Positions 34,309 through 46,070 of a stretch of 64,000 nucleotides of DNA are shown piece by piece. The stretch is from Chamaelirium japonicum (lineage: Eukaryota > Streptophyta > Magnoliopsida > Liliales > Melanthiaceae). How positions within the stretch are numbered: the first letter of the stretch is position 1; the number at the start of each line of letters is the position of its first letter. The notes below the pieces were generated by a model that worked only from the letters and a program-made list of their open reading frames with translations, was not told the DNA's origin and searched no databases. The stretch covers positions 80,667,995-80,731,994 of the forward strand of contig OX393555.1 in the NCBI GenBank assembly GCA_947650365.1. The letters are read 5' to 3'. The position numbers and the translations under genes were made by a program.

Positions 34309-34505
34309 CGTTATCAACACGAACATATCGAGCCCAGCCGACCAATCATAAGAAAACGGAAAGAGAAATGAAGACAGAAGAGAGAAAAGAAGAGAGAATA
34401 TAACAAAGAGATAAACAAAGAGAAAAAAGAGAAGAAGTCCTGCTCTAGTCCATTAGACACGGGGATAGGTGTGAAGTAAGAAGGAATCTAAATTCCGAAA
34501 CTCCA

Positions 34506-34929
34506 CTTCTTAATAATATAATTAAATCTCTCTGTTCTCTTCTTTCTTCCACCTCACAACATTTTATCAGTACGAAAATATCGAGCCCAACCGACCAGTC
34601 ATAAGAAAACGGAGAAAGAAACAAAGATCGAAGAGAGAGAAGAAGAAGGAAGAGAATGGAGAGATAAACGAAGAGAGAAGAAGTTCTGCTCCAGTCCATT
34701 AGCCATGGGTATAGGTGTAAAGTAAGAAGAAATCTAAATTCCAAAACTCTACAGAAAAAAGAGAAGAAAAGAGAAAAGTACAGAGAGATAAATGAAGAGA
34801 GAAGAGATCGAGAAGAAGTTCTGCTCCAGTCCATTGTCCACGGGTATAGGTGTGAAGTAAGAAGGATTCTAAATTCCAAAACTCCACTTATATCTTTATA
34901 TATCTCCTTTATCTTTTCTCTTCTTTTCT
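34506..34929. repeat. TRIM units between the two 5.3-kb copies
   Basis: Plus primer site 34562-34575 in a truncated LTR, then a plus run with two consecutive internal blocks (34,690-34,890). It has no counterpart after 39,943. Confidence 0.65.
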
Positions 34930-37674
34930 CTCTTCTGTATAGTTTTAAAATTTAGATTCCTTCTTATTTCACACCTATACCCATGGCTAATGGACTGGAG
35001 CAGGACTTCTTCTCTCTTCTCTATTTATTTATCTCTCTGTTCTTTTCTCTCTTCTTCTTTCTCTTCTGTCTTAGTTTCTACCTCAATTAAATAATTATAT
35101 TATTTAATTAAATTATTTAGGTAGAAGAGAGAAAAGAACAGAGAGATAAACAAAGAGAAAAGGGCAAAAGTAGTCTTGCTCCAATCCATTGGCCAAGGGT
35201 ATAGGTATGAAGTAAGAATGAATCTAAATTCCAAAACTCCATAAAAGAGAGTGAAGAAGGAAGAAGAGAATAGAGAATGGAGAAGAGAGAGAAGAATCGA
35301 GAAGAGAATGTAAAGATTAACGAAGAGAGAAGAGAGAAGAAGTATTGCTCCAGTCCATTGGCCACAGGTATAGGTGTGAAGTAATAAGGAATCTTAATTC
35401 CAAAACTCCACAGAAGAGAAAGAAGATAAGGACATACTTCTATTTAATTATTAAAACTAGAGAGATTTATATTAATTTATTTAGGTCCTCTTCTCTTTTC
35501 TCATAACACGTTATATGCACGAACATATTGAGCCCAACCGACTAGTCACAAGAAAACGAAGAGAGAAATAAAGATAAAAGAAAGAGAAAAAGATAGAAGA
35601 GAACGGAGAGATAAATGAAGAGAGAAGAGAAAAGAAGTCCTGCTCCAATGCATTGGCCATGGGTATAAGTGTGAAGTAAGAAAGAATCTAAATTCCAAAA
35701 CTCCACTTTTTAATATTTATACGACCCCTTTAGGGTAGGGCACGTGTGATGGCTTTCTCTTTGTCCTATCTCATAACACGTTATCAGCATGAATATATCG
35801 AGCCCACTCGACCAGTTATATGAAAATAGAGTGAGAAACGAAGACAGAAGAGGGAGAAGAAGAGAGAAGTGAACAGAGAAATAAACGAAAATAGAAGAGA
35901 AAAGAAGTCTGGCTCCAATCCATTGGCCACGGGTATAGGTATAAAGTAAGAAGGAATCTAAATTCAAAAACTCAATAGAAAAGAGAGAAGAAGAGGGAAG
36001 AGAATGAAGAGATAAATAAAGAGAGAAGTAAGAAGAAGTCCTACTCTAATCCAAAACTTCACTTATGTCTTCGTTTCTTTCTCCGTTTTCTTACGACTGG
36101 TCAGTTGGGCTCGACATGTTCGTACTGATAACATGTTATGAGATGGGAGAAAGAGAGAGCTGTTAAACGTGCACCACCCTAAAGGGGTCGTATATTATTT
36201 ATTATTTATTGAGTAAGCTTATTTAGGGTCTAAGCAGTCTATGGGAAACCCTAATCCATGGGAAAAGAGAGAAGAGAATGGAGAGATTTAATTATATTAT
36301 TGAGAAGTGGAGTTTTGGAATTTAGATTACTTCTTACTTCTTACCTAGACCCGTGGCCAATGGACTATAGTAGGACTTCTTCTCTTTTTTCTCTTCGTTT
36401 ATCTCTCTGTTCTCTTCTATCTTGCTCTCTCTCTTCTATTTTTTCTCTATCTCCATTTTCTTATAACTGATCGGCTAGGCTCGATATGTTCATACTGATA
36501 ACGTTTTGTGAGATAGAAGAAAGAGAGAGCCGTCAAATATGCACCACCATAAAGAGGTCGTATAAATACTAAGAAGTTGAATTTTTAAATTTAGATTTCA
36601 TCTTACTTCACACCTATACTCATAGCTAATGGACTAATATAGGACTTCTTCTCTCTTCGTTTATCTCTTTATTCTCTTCTCTTCAGTCTTTGTTTCTCTT
36701 TCCGTTTTCTCTTCTCTCTTCTTCTCTCTCTTTTGTGTTCGTTTCTTTCTGCGTTTTCACTTGATTGGTAGGCTGGGCTTAATATATTCATTCTGATAAC
36801 GTATTATGAGGTAGAAAAAAGAGAGAGCCATCAAACGTGCCCCACCCAAAAGGGGTCATATAAATATTGAGAAGTAGAGTTTTGTAATTTAGATTCCTTC
36901 TTACTTCATACGTATACCTATGACCAATAGACTGGAGCCGGATTTCTTCTCTTTTCGTATTGATAATATTACTATAATTTTTTTAATTAAATTAATTATT
37001 TAATTAAAATGAAGAGAGTTTTGAAATTTACTATGATAATCATAATAACTTTGAGATGATGCTATTGAGAAGTGGAGTTTTAGAATTTAGATTCCTTCTT
37101 ACTTTACACTTATACCCATGGCGAACTGGACTGGAGCAAGACTTCTTTCTCTTTTCTCTTTGTTTATCTCTCCATTCTCTTCTCTTTTCTTCTCTCTTTT
37201 TTGTCTTCGTTTCTCTCTTCGTTTTCTTACGACTGGTCGGCTGGGCTCGACATGTTCATACTGATAACGAATTATGAGATGGGAGAAAGAGAGAGCCATA
37301 AAACATGCCCCATTATAAAGGGATCATATTTATTTATAGGGTAAGCTTACTTAGGGCCTAAGCAATCTATAGGAAACCCTAATCTATGGGAGAATAGGGA
37401 AGAGAACGGAGATATTTAATTAGATTATTATGAAGTGGAGTTTTGGAATTTAGATTCCTTCTTACTTCACTCCTATACCCGTGGTGAATGGACTGGAGTA
37501 AGGCTTCTTTTTTTTTTTTTTTCATTGTTCTTTCCGTTCTCTTCTCTCTTCTTTTCTCTTCTCACAACACGTTATCAGCACAAACATGTCAAGCTTAGCC
37601 AACCAGTCACAAGAAAACGGTGCAAGAAATAAAGACAGAAGAGAGAAGAGAACGAAGAGATAAATAAAAAGAGA

Positions 37675-37860
37675 AGAAAAGAAATAAAATATTTTTTGTG
37701 CTTATAAATTTATATAAATTATTTAATAAATATATAATATTTTATAATTAAATATTTAAATAAAAATATTAAAATAATACTGTTTAAATATTTAAAGAAA
37801 TGATACACTTTATAATATTTAAAGAAATATTAATTAAAATAAATAAAATAAATAAGTAAT
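37675..37860 (+). repeat. AT module of ~180 bp
   Basis: Begins 'gaaataaaatattttttgtg' and ends before 'ctcctatctcacaacacg'. It is followed by a perfect 14-bp primer site at 37,877-37,890 with no U3 or TATA in front, so this unit has lost its promoter. Confidence 0.65.
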
Positions 37861-38585
37861 CTCCTATCTCACAACACGTTATCAGCACGAACATGTCGAG
37901 CCCAATGGACTAGTCATAAAAAAAACAGAGAGAGAAATGAAGACAGAAGAGAGAGAAGAAGGGAGAAGGAGAGAGAAGAGAACGGAGAGATAAATGAAAA
38001 GATAAGAGAGAAGAAGTCTTGCTCCAGTCCATTCACTACGGGTATAGTTGTTAAGTAAGAAGGAATCAAAATTCAAAAACTCCACTTCTCAATAATCTAA
38101 TTAAATCTCTCTATTCTCTTCTCTCTTCGCCCATGGATTAGGGTTTCCTATAGATTGCTTAGGCCCTAAGTAAGCTTACCTTATAAATAATATACGACCC
38201 CTTTAGGGTGGGGCATGTTTGACGACTCTCTCTTTCTCCTATCTCATAATATATTATCAACACAAATATTTCGAGCCCAACCGACTAGTCACAAGAAAAT
38301 AGAGAGGGAAACGAAGACAGAAAAGAGAGAAGACGAGAGAAGAGAATAAAAAGATAAATATAGAGAGAAGAGATAACAAGTTCTACTCTAGTCCATTGGC
38401 CATATGTATAGGTGTGAAGTAAGAAAAAATCTAAATTCCAAAACTCTACAGAAGAGAGATAAGAAGAGAGAAGAGAACAGAGAGATAAATGAAGAGAGAA
38501 GAAGTCCTACTCAAATCCATCAGCCACGGGTAAAGGTGTGAAGTAAGAAGGGATCTAAATTCCAAAACTCCACTTCTCAATTATA

Positions 38586-39499
38586 TTATGTCAACGTTAT
38601 TATGATTATCATAGTAATGCTACTAAATTTTTTTTAATTAAATTAATAAATTATTTAATTATGAAATAATTTAATAATTTATTAATTAAAATTTTAATAA
38701 AATAATTAATTAATATACTTATTTAATTATATAGTTATTTAATTTAATTAAATAAATAATTAATTATTATTAAATTATTAAATATTTAAATTAGGTAACT
38801 ATTTAATTATTTAAATTATTAAATAAAAAAAATAGTTTAATTATATACTTATTTAATTTATTTATTTTAATTGGTATTTCTTAAAATATTATTTTATTAT
38901 TAAATAATTAAAAAATTAGTCTATTATTTAAATATTTAAAAATTTATTTAGTGAAGAAATATATTAAATAGATTATTTACAAAAACAAATAAATAATTTA
39001 ATTATTAAATATTTTTATAGTTAAATAAATAATAATAAAATAAATTATTATATAATTAAATAATTAAATCATTAAATAAATATTTTATTAAATTATGAAA
39101 TTTTAATTAAAATTAATAAAAAAATAAATTATTTAATTAAGTAATAAAATAAAAAATAATTTAATAACTATTTACTTGTTATTTAAATAATTAGTTAATT
39201 ATTTGAATATATAAATAATAAAATATTTTTTAAATAACTTAATATTTTTTTAAATAATTGAATAAATATATTTTTATTTTAATATTTAAATAAAAATAAT
39301 TTTTTTAAATAATTTAGTTATTTTTTTATATGGATAAATAAATATTTATTTAATTATATAATTATTAAATAATTTAATTTATTAAAGTAATTAAATTAAT
39401 TAAATAATAAGAAGTAAAGAAGGAAGATGCGGTACACCCGAATTTTTTACTTTAAAAATAATTTATATTTTTCTTTAAAAAAATTTAAAACATTATAAT
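38586..39499 (+). repeat. AT-rich segment of a full unit
   Basis: Follows 'aattatattatgtcaacgtt' and ends 'aggaagatgcggtacacccg' (about 39,420) plus the flank 'cattataat'. It is the longest AT-rich segment of this orientation here (about 910 bp). No reading frame or gene is seen. Confidence 0.7.
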
Positions 39500-39725
39500 T
39501 GTTATAAGATCGTTCGATGGGATGGCTATCCACCGTTGGTCCTCTCCCATGGATTAGGGTTTCCCATAGATTACTTAGGCCCTAAGTAAGCATACCCTAT
39601 AAATAATATACAACCCCTTTCCCATAGATTACTTAGGCCCTAAGTAAGCTTACCCTATAAATAATATACGACCCTTTAAGGATATGGCACGTTTAACGGC
39701 GCTTTCTTTTTCCCATCTCACAATA
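39500..39725 (+). repeat. LTR with tandem-duplicated U3/TATA (226 bp)
   Basis: Starts TGTTATAAGATCG. The first promoter has a telo-box at 39,554-39,562 and TATAAATA at 39,598-39,605. After 'caacccctttcccatagatt' a second palindrome and TATAAATA (39,656-39,663) follow. The second copy lacks the telo-box. This is the better-preserved example of the doubled promoter. Confidence 0.75.
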
Positions 39726-39876
39726 CGTTATCAGCACAAATATATCGAGCCCAACTGACCAGTCACAATAAAATGAAAAGTGAAATAAAGACAGAAGAGA
39801 GAAAAGAAGAGAGAAGAAAATAGAGAGATAAACGAAGAGAGAAGAGAGAAGAGAGAAGAGAGAAGAAGTCCTGCTC

Positions 39877-40010
39877 CAGTCCATTGGCCACGGGTATAGG
39901 TGTAAAGTAAGAAGGAATCTAAATTCCAAAACTCCACTTCTCATAAGAAGTGGAGTTTTGGATTTTAGATTCCTTCTTACTTTACACCTATACCCGTGGT
40001 CAATGCACTG
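39877..40010. repeat. Near-perfect palindrome at a plus/minus unit junction
   Basis: A 41-bp arm at 39,901-39,941 pairs with 39,946-39,986 with one mismatch and a 4-bp spacer 'cata'. The arms extend to about 65 bp with two further mismatches. The plus unit ends 'ccaaaactccacttct' and the minus unit begins 'agaagtggagttttgg'. It marks the boundary between the 5.3-kb and 3.4-kb duplications. Confidence 0.85.
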
Positions 40011-42300
40011 AAGCAGGTCTTTTTCTCTCTTATCTCTTCATTTATCTCTCTATTCTTTTTTCTCTTCTTCTCTCTCTTTTGTGTTCGTTTCTTTCTTCTT
40101 TTTTTGCGACTGGTCGATTGGGGTCGACATGTTTATACTGATAACATATAAGAAGAAAGAAGAAGAGAGAAGAGAACGGAGAGATAAACGAAGAGAGAAG
40201 TCCTGTTCATGTCCATTTACCACGGGTATAAGTATGAATTAAGAAGGAACCTAAATTCCAAAACTCTATTTCCCAATAATACAATTAAATCTCTCCGTTC
40301 TCTTCTTGATCTCTTATATGGATTAGGGTTTCCTATAGATTTCTTAGGCCCTAAGTAAGTTAACCTTATAAATAATATACGACCCCCTTGGGGTGGGGAA
40401 TATTTGACGGCTCTCTCTTTCTCCTATCGCACAAGACATTATTAGCACAAATATGTCGAGCCCAACCGACCAGTCGTAAGAAAATAGAGAGGGAAACAAA
40501 GATAGAAGTGGAGTTTTAGAATTTAGATTTCTTCTAAACTTCACACCTATACCCGTGGCCAATGGAGTGGAGCAGGACTTCTTCTCTCTTCTTTCTTTGT
40601 TTATTTCTCCGTTCTCTTCTATCTTCTCTCATAGATTAGGTTTTCACATAGATTGCATAGGCCCTAAGTAAGCTTACCTTATAAATAATATGCGACCCCT
40701 TTAGGGTGGGGTATGTTTGACGACTTTCTCTTTCTCCCATCTCACAACACATTATCAGTGCAAAAATATCGAGCCCATCTGACCAGTCATATGAAAACGG
40801 AGAGAGAAACGAAGACAGAAGTGAAGTTTTAGAATTTAGATTCCTTCTTACTTCACACCTATATCCGTGGCCAATGGATTGGAGTAGGACTTCTTCTATT
40901 TTCTCTCTTTATTTATCTCTCTTTTCTCTTCTCTCTTCTTCTCTCTCTTCTGTGGAGTTTTGGAATTCAGATTCCTTCTTACTTCACACCTATACCCTTG
41001 ACCAATGGACTGGAGTAGGACTTATTCTCTCTTCTATCTTTGTTTATATCTCCATTCTCTTCTATCTTCTTCTCTCTTCTCTATCATTGTTTCTCTCTCC
41101 GTTTTCTTACGACTAGTCGGCTGGGCTCGATATGTTCATGCTGATAACGTATTATGAGATGGGGAAAAGTACAAGCCGTCAAACATGTCCCACCCTAAAG
41201 GGGTCGTATATTATTTATAAGGTAAGCTTATTTAGGGCCTAAGCAATCTATGGGAAACCCTAATCTATGAAAGAAGAGAGAAGAGAACGGGGAGATTTAA
41301 TTATATTATTGAGAAGTGGAGTTTTGGAATTTAGATTCCTTCTTACTTCATACCTATACCCGTGATGAATAGACTGGAGCAGGATTTCTTCTCTATTCTC
41401 TCTTTATTTATCTTTCCGTTCTCTTCTTTCTTCTTTTCTCTTCTCACAACACATTATCAGTACGAACATGTCGAGCCCAATCGACCGGTCGTAAGAAAAT
41501 GGAGAGAGAAACAAAGACTGAAGAGAGAAAAGAAGAGAGAAGAGAATGGAGAGATAAATGAAGAGAGAAGAAGCCCTGCTCCAGTCCATTGGCTATGGGT
41601 ATAGGTGTGAATTAAGAAGGAATCTAAATTCTAAAACTTTACTTCTCAATATTTATACGACCCCTTTATGGTGGGGCACGTTTAACGGGTCTCTCTTTGT
41701 CCTATCTCACAACACATTATCAACATGAACATATTGAGCCCAGCGGACCAGTCGTAAAAAAATAGAGAGAGAAACAAAGACAGAAGTGGAGTTTTGGACT
41801 AGAGTAGAACTTTTTCTCTTTTCGTTTCTTCTCTCTCTTCTATGGAGTTTTGGACTAGAGTAGAACTTTTTCTCCCTTCTATCTTTGTTTATCTCTTTGT
41901 TCTCTTCTTTATTCTGTCTTTGTTTCTCTCTCCATTTTCTTGTGACTTGTCGGTTGGGATCAACATGTTCATGCTGATAACATGCATGTTGTGAGATGGA
42001 TGAAAGAGAACCGTCAAATATGCCCCCCCTAAAGGTGTCGTATAAATATTGAGAAGTGGAGTTTTGGAATTTAGATTCCTTCTTACTTCACAGCTATACC
42101 CATGACCAATGGCCTGGAGCAGGACTTCTTCTCTCTTCTCTGTTTGTTTATCTCTTCGTTCTCTTTTCTCTTTTCTCTCTTCTGTCTTTATTTCTCTCTC
42201 TGTTTCTTGTGACTGGTCGACTGGGCTTGACATGTTCATGCTGATAACGTGTTATGAGAAGAGAGAAGAGAGAAGAGAAGGGAGAGATAAATAAATTATT
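39946..42300. repeat. Copy A of a ~3.4-kb direct duplication
   Basis: Colinear with 43,301-46,070. Primer-site pairs: 40133/43490, 40437/43818, 40750/44130, 41136/44523, 41452/45109, 41715/45379, 41969/45708, 42236/45978 (offset 3.36-3.74 kb). Shared private states include 'ttttggattttagattcc', 'caatgcactg', 'catttaccacggg' and 'gaaggaacctaaattcc'. Confidence 0.85.
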
Positions 42301-43300
42301 TAACGGCTGGGCTCGATATGTTCATATTGATAACGTATTGTAAGATGGGATAAAGAGAGAGCCGTCATATATGCCCCATCCTTTATATTATTTATATGGT
42401 AAGGTTATTTAGGGCTTAAGCAATCTATGAGAAACCCTATTCCAAAAGAAAGATCCGACGGTGGATAATGAACTAGAGTAGGTCTTCTTCTCTTTTCTCT
42501 CTTCATTTATCTCTCTGTTCTCTTTTCTCTTCTTTTTAATCTTCTGTGTAGTTTTGGAATTTACATTCCTTACTACTTCACACCTTTACCCATGGTCAAT
42601 GGACTGGATCAGGACTTCTTCTCTCTTCTTTCTTCGTTTATTTCCTTTTCTTCTCTCTCTTCTGTCTTTGTTTTTCTCTCTCTCTTTTATCTTCGTTTTT
42701 CTCTTTGTTTTCTTATGACTGGTCGGCTGGGCTCGACATGTTCATGCTGATAATGTGTTTTGAGAAGAGAGAAGAGAATAGAAAGATAAACGAAGAGAGA
42801 AGAAGTCCTGCTCCAATCTATTCGCCATGGGTATAGGTATGAAGTAAGAAAGAATCTAAATTCCAAAACTCCACTTCTCAATAATATAATTATAATCTCT
42901 CCGTTCTCTTCTCTCTTTTCCTATGGATTAGGGTTTACCATAGATTGCTTAGGCCCTAAGTAAGCTTACACCATAAATAATATACAACCCCTTTTGGATG
43001 GGGCATGTTTGACGGCTCTCTCTTTCTCCCATCTTATAACACGTTGTCGGATTTTTTCTGACTTCACACTTATACCCGTGACCAATGGAATAGAGCTGGA
43101 CTTCTTCTCTTTTCTTCCTTTGTTTATCTCTCTGATCTCTTCTCTCTTCTTCTATCTCTTCTGTCTTCGTTTATCTCTCTGTTTTCTTGTGACTGGTCGG
43201 TTGAGCTCGAAATGGTCGTGCTGATAACGTGTGATGAGATGAGTCAAAAAGAGAGCCGTCAAACGTGCCCTACCTTAAAGGGATCGTATAAATATTAAGA
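42301..43300. repeat. TRIM units between the 3.4-kb copies
   Basis: Minus primer sites 42322, 42742 and 43216. A plus LTR at about 42,915-43,040 ends in a broken primer site ('cgttgtcgg', 43,042) that jumps into a minus internal block. No gene is seen. Confidence 0.65.
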
Positions 43301-46070
43301 AGTGGAGTTTTGGATTTTAGATTCCTTTTTACATCACACCTATACCCGTGGCCAATGCACTGGAGTAGGTCTTCTTCTCTCTTCTCTCTTCTCACATCAT
43401 TTATCTCTCCGTTCTCTCCGTTCTTTTCTCTCTTCTGTCTCTGTTTCTCTCTCTATTTTTTTGTAACTGGTTGGTTGGGGTTGACATGTTCATGCTGATA
43501 ACATGTTATGAGAAGAGAGAAGAGAATAGAGAGATAAATGAAGAGAGAAGATAACAGAGAGATAAATAAAGAGAGAAGAAGTCCTGCTCATTTCCATTTA
43601 CCACGGGTATAGGTACAAAGTAAGAAGGAACCTAAATTCCAAAACTCCATTTCTTAATAATATAATTAAATCTCTTTGTTTTCTTTTTTATCTCTCATAT
43701 GGATTAGGGTTTTCTATAGATTGCTTAGGCCTTAAGTAATCTTACCTTTTAAATAATATACAACCCTCTTAGGGTTGGGAATGTTTGACGACTCTCTCTT
43801 TATCCCATCACATAACACATTATCAGCACGAACATGTCAAGCCCAGCCGACCAGTCGTAAAAAAACAAAGAGAAAAATAAAGACAGAAGTGGAGTTTTGG
43901 AATATAGATTCCTTCTAACTTTACACCTATAACTATAGCCAATGGACTGGAGTAGGACTTCTTCTCTCTTTTATCTTCATTTATTTCTCCGTTCTCTTCT
44001 ATCTTCTCCTATGGATTTGGGTTTCTTATAGATTGCTTAGGCCCTAAGTAAGCTTACCCTATAAATAATATACGACCCCTTTAGGGTAGGGCACATTTGA
44101 TGACTTTCTCTTTATCCCATCTCAAAACACATTATCAGCACGAACATATCGAGCCCATTCGACCAGTCATAAGAAAATAGAGAGAGAAACGAAGACAGAA
44201 GTAGAGTTTTGGAATTTAGATTCCTTCTTACTTCATACCTATACTCGTGGCCAATGGACAGGAGTAGGACTTCTTCTCTTTTCTCTCTTTATTTACCTCT
44301 CTATTCTCTTCTCTCTACTTCTCTCTCATCTATGGAGTTTTGGAATTTAGATTTCTTCTTACTTCACACCTATACTTGTGGCCAATGGACTGGAGCAGGA
44401 CTTCTTCTTTCTTCTCTCTTCTCTCTTTGTTTATCTCTTCGTTCTTTTCTCTTTTCATCTCTCTCTTTTGTCTTTATTTCTCTCTCTGTTTTCTTGTAAT
44501 TGATCGGTTATGCTCGACATATTCGTGCTGATAACGTATTGTGAGATAGAAGAAAGTGAGCACCATCAAACGTGCTCCACCCTAAAGGGGTTGTATATTA
44601 TTTATAGGGTATGCTTACTTAGGGCCTAAGCAATCTATGGAAAACCCTAATCCATGGGAAAAGAGAGAAGAGAATAGTGAGATTTAATTATATTATTGAG
44701 AAGTGGAGTTTTAGAATTTAGATTCCTTATTACTTCATTCCTATACCCGTGGCCAATGGACTGTACTAGGTCTTCTTCTCTCTTCTATCTTCGTTTATAT
44801 CTCCGTTCTCTTCTTTCTCCTCTGTCTTTGTTTCTCTCTCCGTTTTCTTGCGACTGGTCGGTTGGGCTCGACATGTTCGTACTGATAACGTGTTATGAGA
44901 TAGGAGAAAGAGAGAGCCGTCAAATGTGACCCACCCTAAAAGGATCGTATATTATTTATAGGGTAAGCTTACTTAGGGCCTAAGCAATCAATGAGAAACC
45001 CTAATCCATGGAAGAAGAGAGAAGAGAATGTAGAGATTTAATTATATTATTAAGAAGTGGAGTTTTTGACTTCTTCTCTATTCTCTCTTCTTCTCTTTTC
45101 TCACAACACGTTATCAGTATGAACATGTCGAGCCCAGCCGACCAGTCGCAAAAAAACGAAGAAAGAAACAAAGACAGAAGAGAGAGAAGAATAGAGAAAA
45201 GAACAGAGAGATAAATAAAGAAAGAAGAGAGAAGAAGCCCTACTCCAATCCATTGGCAACGAGTATAGATGCGAAGTAAGTAGGAATCTAAATTCTAAAA
45301 CTCCACTTCTCAATATTTATACGACCCCTTTATGGTGGGGCATGTTTGACGGGTCTCTCTTTGTCCTATCTCACAACACGTTATCAGCACGAATATATCA
45401 AGCCCAACCGACCTGTCCCAAGAAAATAGAGAGAGAAACAAAGACAGACGTGGAGTTTTTGAATTTATATTTCTTCTTACTTCACACCTATACCCATGGC
45501 CAATAGATTAGAGCAGGACTTCTTCTCTCTTCTCTCTTTATTTATCTCTCTGTTCTATTCTCTTTTATTTTCTCTCTTCTATAGAGTTTTCGACTGGAGT
45601 AGGACTTCTTCTCCTTTCTATCTTCATTTATCTCTCCGTTCTTTTCTCTCTTTTGTCTTTATTTCTCTTTTCGTTTTCTAATGACTGGTCGGCTGGGATC
45701 GATATGTTTGGGTTGATAACGTGTTGTGAGATGGGAGAGAGAGAGAGCCGTCAAATATGCCCCACCCTAAAATGATCATATAAATATTGCAAAGTGGAGT
45801 TTTAGAATTTAGATTCCTTCTTACTTTACAGCTATACCCATGGACAATGGACTGGAGTATGACTTCTTCTCTCTTCTCTCTTCGTTTATCTCTTTATTCT
45901 CTTTTCTCTTCTTCTCTCTCTTCCCTCTTCGTTTCTTTCTCTGTTTTATTATGACTGGTCTGCTGGGCTCGACATATTCGTGTTGATATCGTGTTATGAG
46001 AAGAGAGAAGAGAATGGAGAGATAAATAAAGAGAGAAGAGAGAAGAAGTCCTACTCTATATTATTTAACT
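43301..46070. repeat. Copy B of the ~3.4-kb direct duplication
   Basis: Longer than copy A because of an extra minus unit (about 44,620-44,900, primer site 44877). Other primer sites: -43490, +43818, +44130, -44523, +45109, +45379, -45708, -45978. It includes two adjacent internal blocks at 44,205-44,500. Confidence 0.85.

Larger units (their letters stand above)
29640..34505. repeat. Copy A of a ~5.3-kb direct duplication
   Basis: Colinear with 34,930-39,943. Primer-site pairs: 30197/35509, 30731/36120, 31101/36490, 31412/36788, 31579/36955, 32183/37570, 32501/37877, 32865/38252, 34309/39726 (offset 5.3-5.4 kb). It includes the odd AT insert 'ttaattaaattatttaggta' (29,798-29,817, partner about 35,105). 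Other sites inside: +30357, -31878. It ends with a 1.44-kb full unit (32,865-34,308: primer site, internal, AT-rich, LTR). Confidence 0.85.
34930..39943. repeat. Copy B of the ~5.3-kb direct duplication
   Basis: Additional primer sites in this copy: +35509, +35779, -36120, -36490, -36788, -36955, -37256, +37570, +37877, +38252, +39726. It keeps the AT insert, the ~180-bp AT module and the 1.47-kb full unit (38,252-39,725). It ends exactly where the palindrome centred at 39,943 begins. Confidence 0.85.

Noticed and set aside
37508-37522. Poly-T run as the tail of a retroposed RNA
   Set aside because: It replaces the usual pyrimidine tract in a minus unit and has no retroposed body or target duplication; slippage or a homopolymer sequencing error is likelier.
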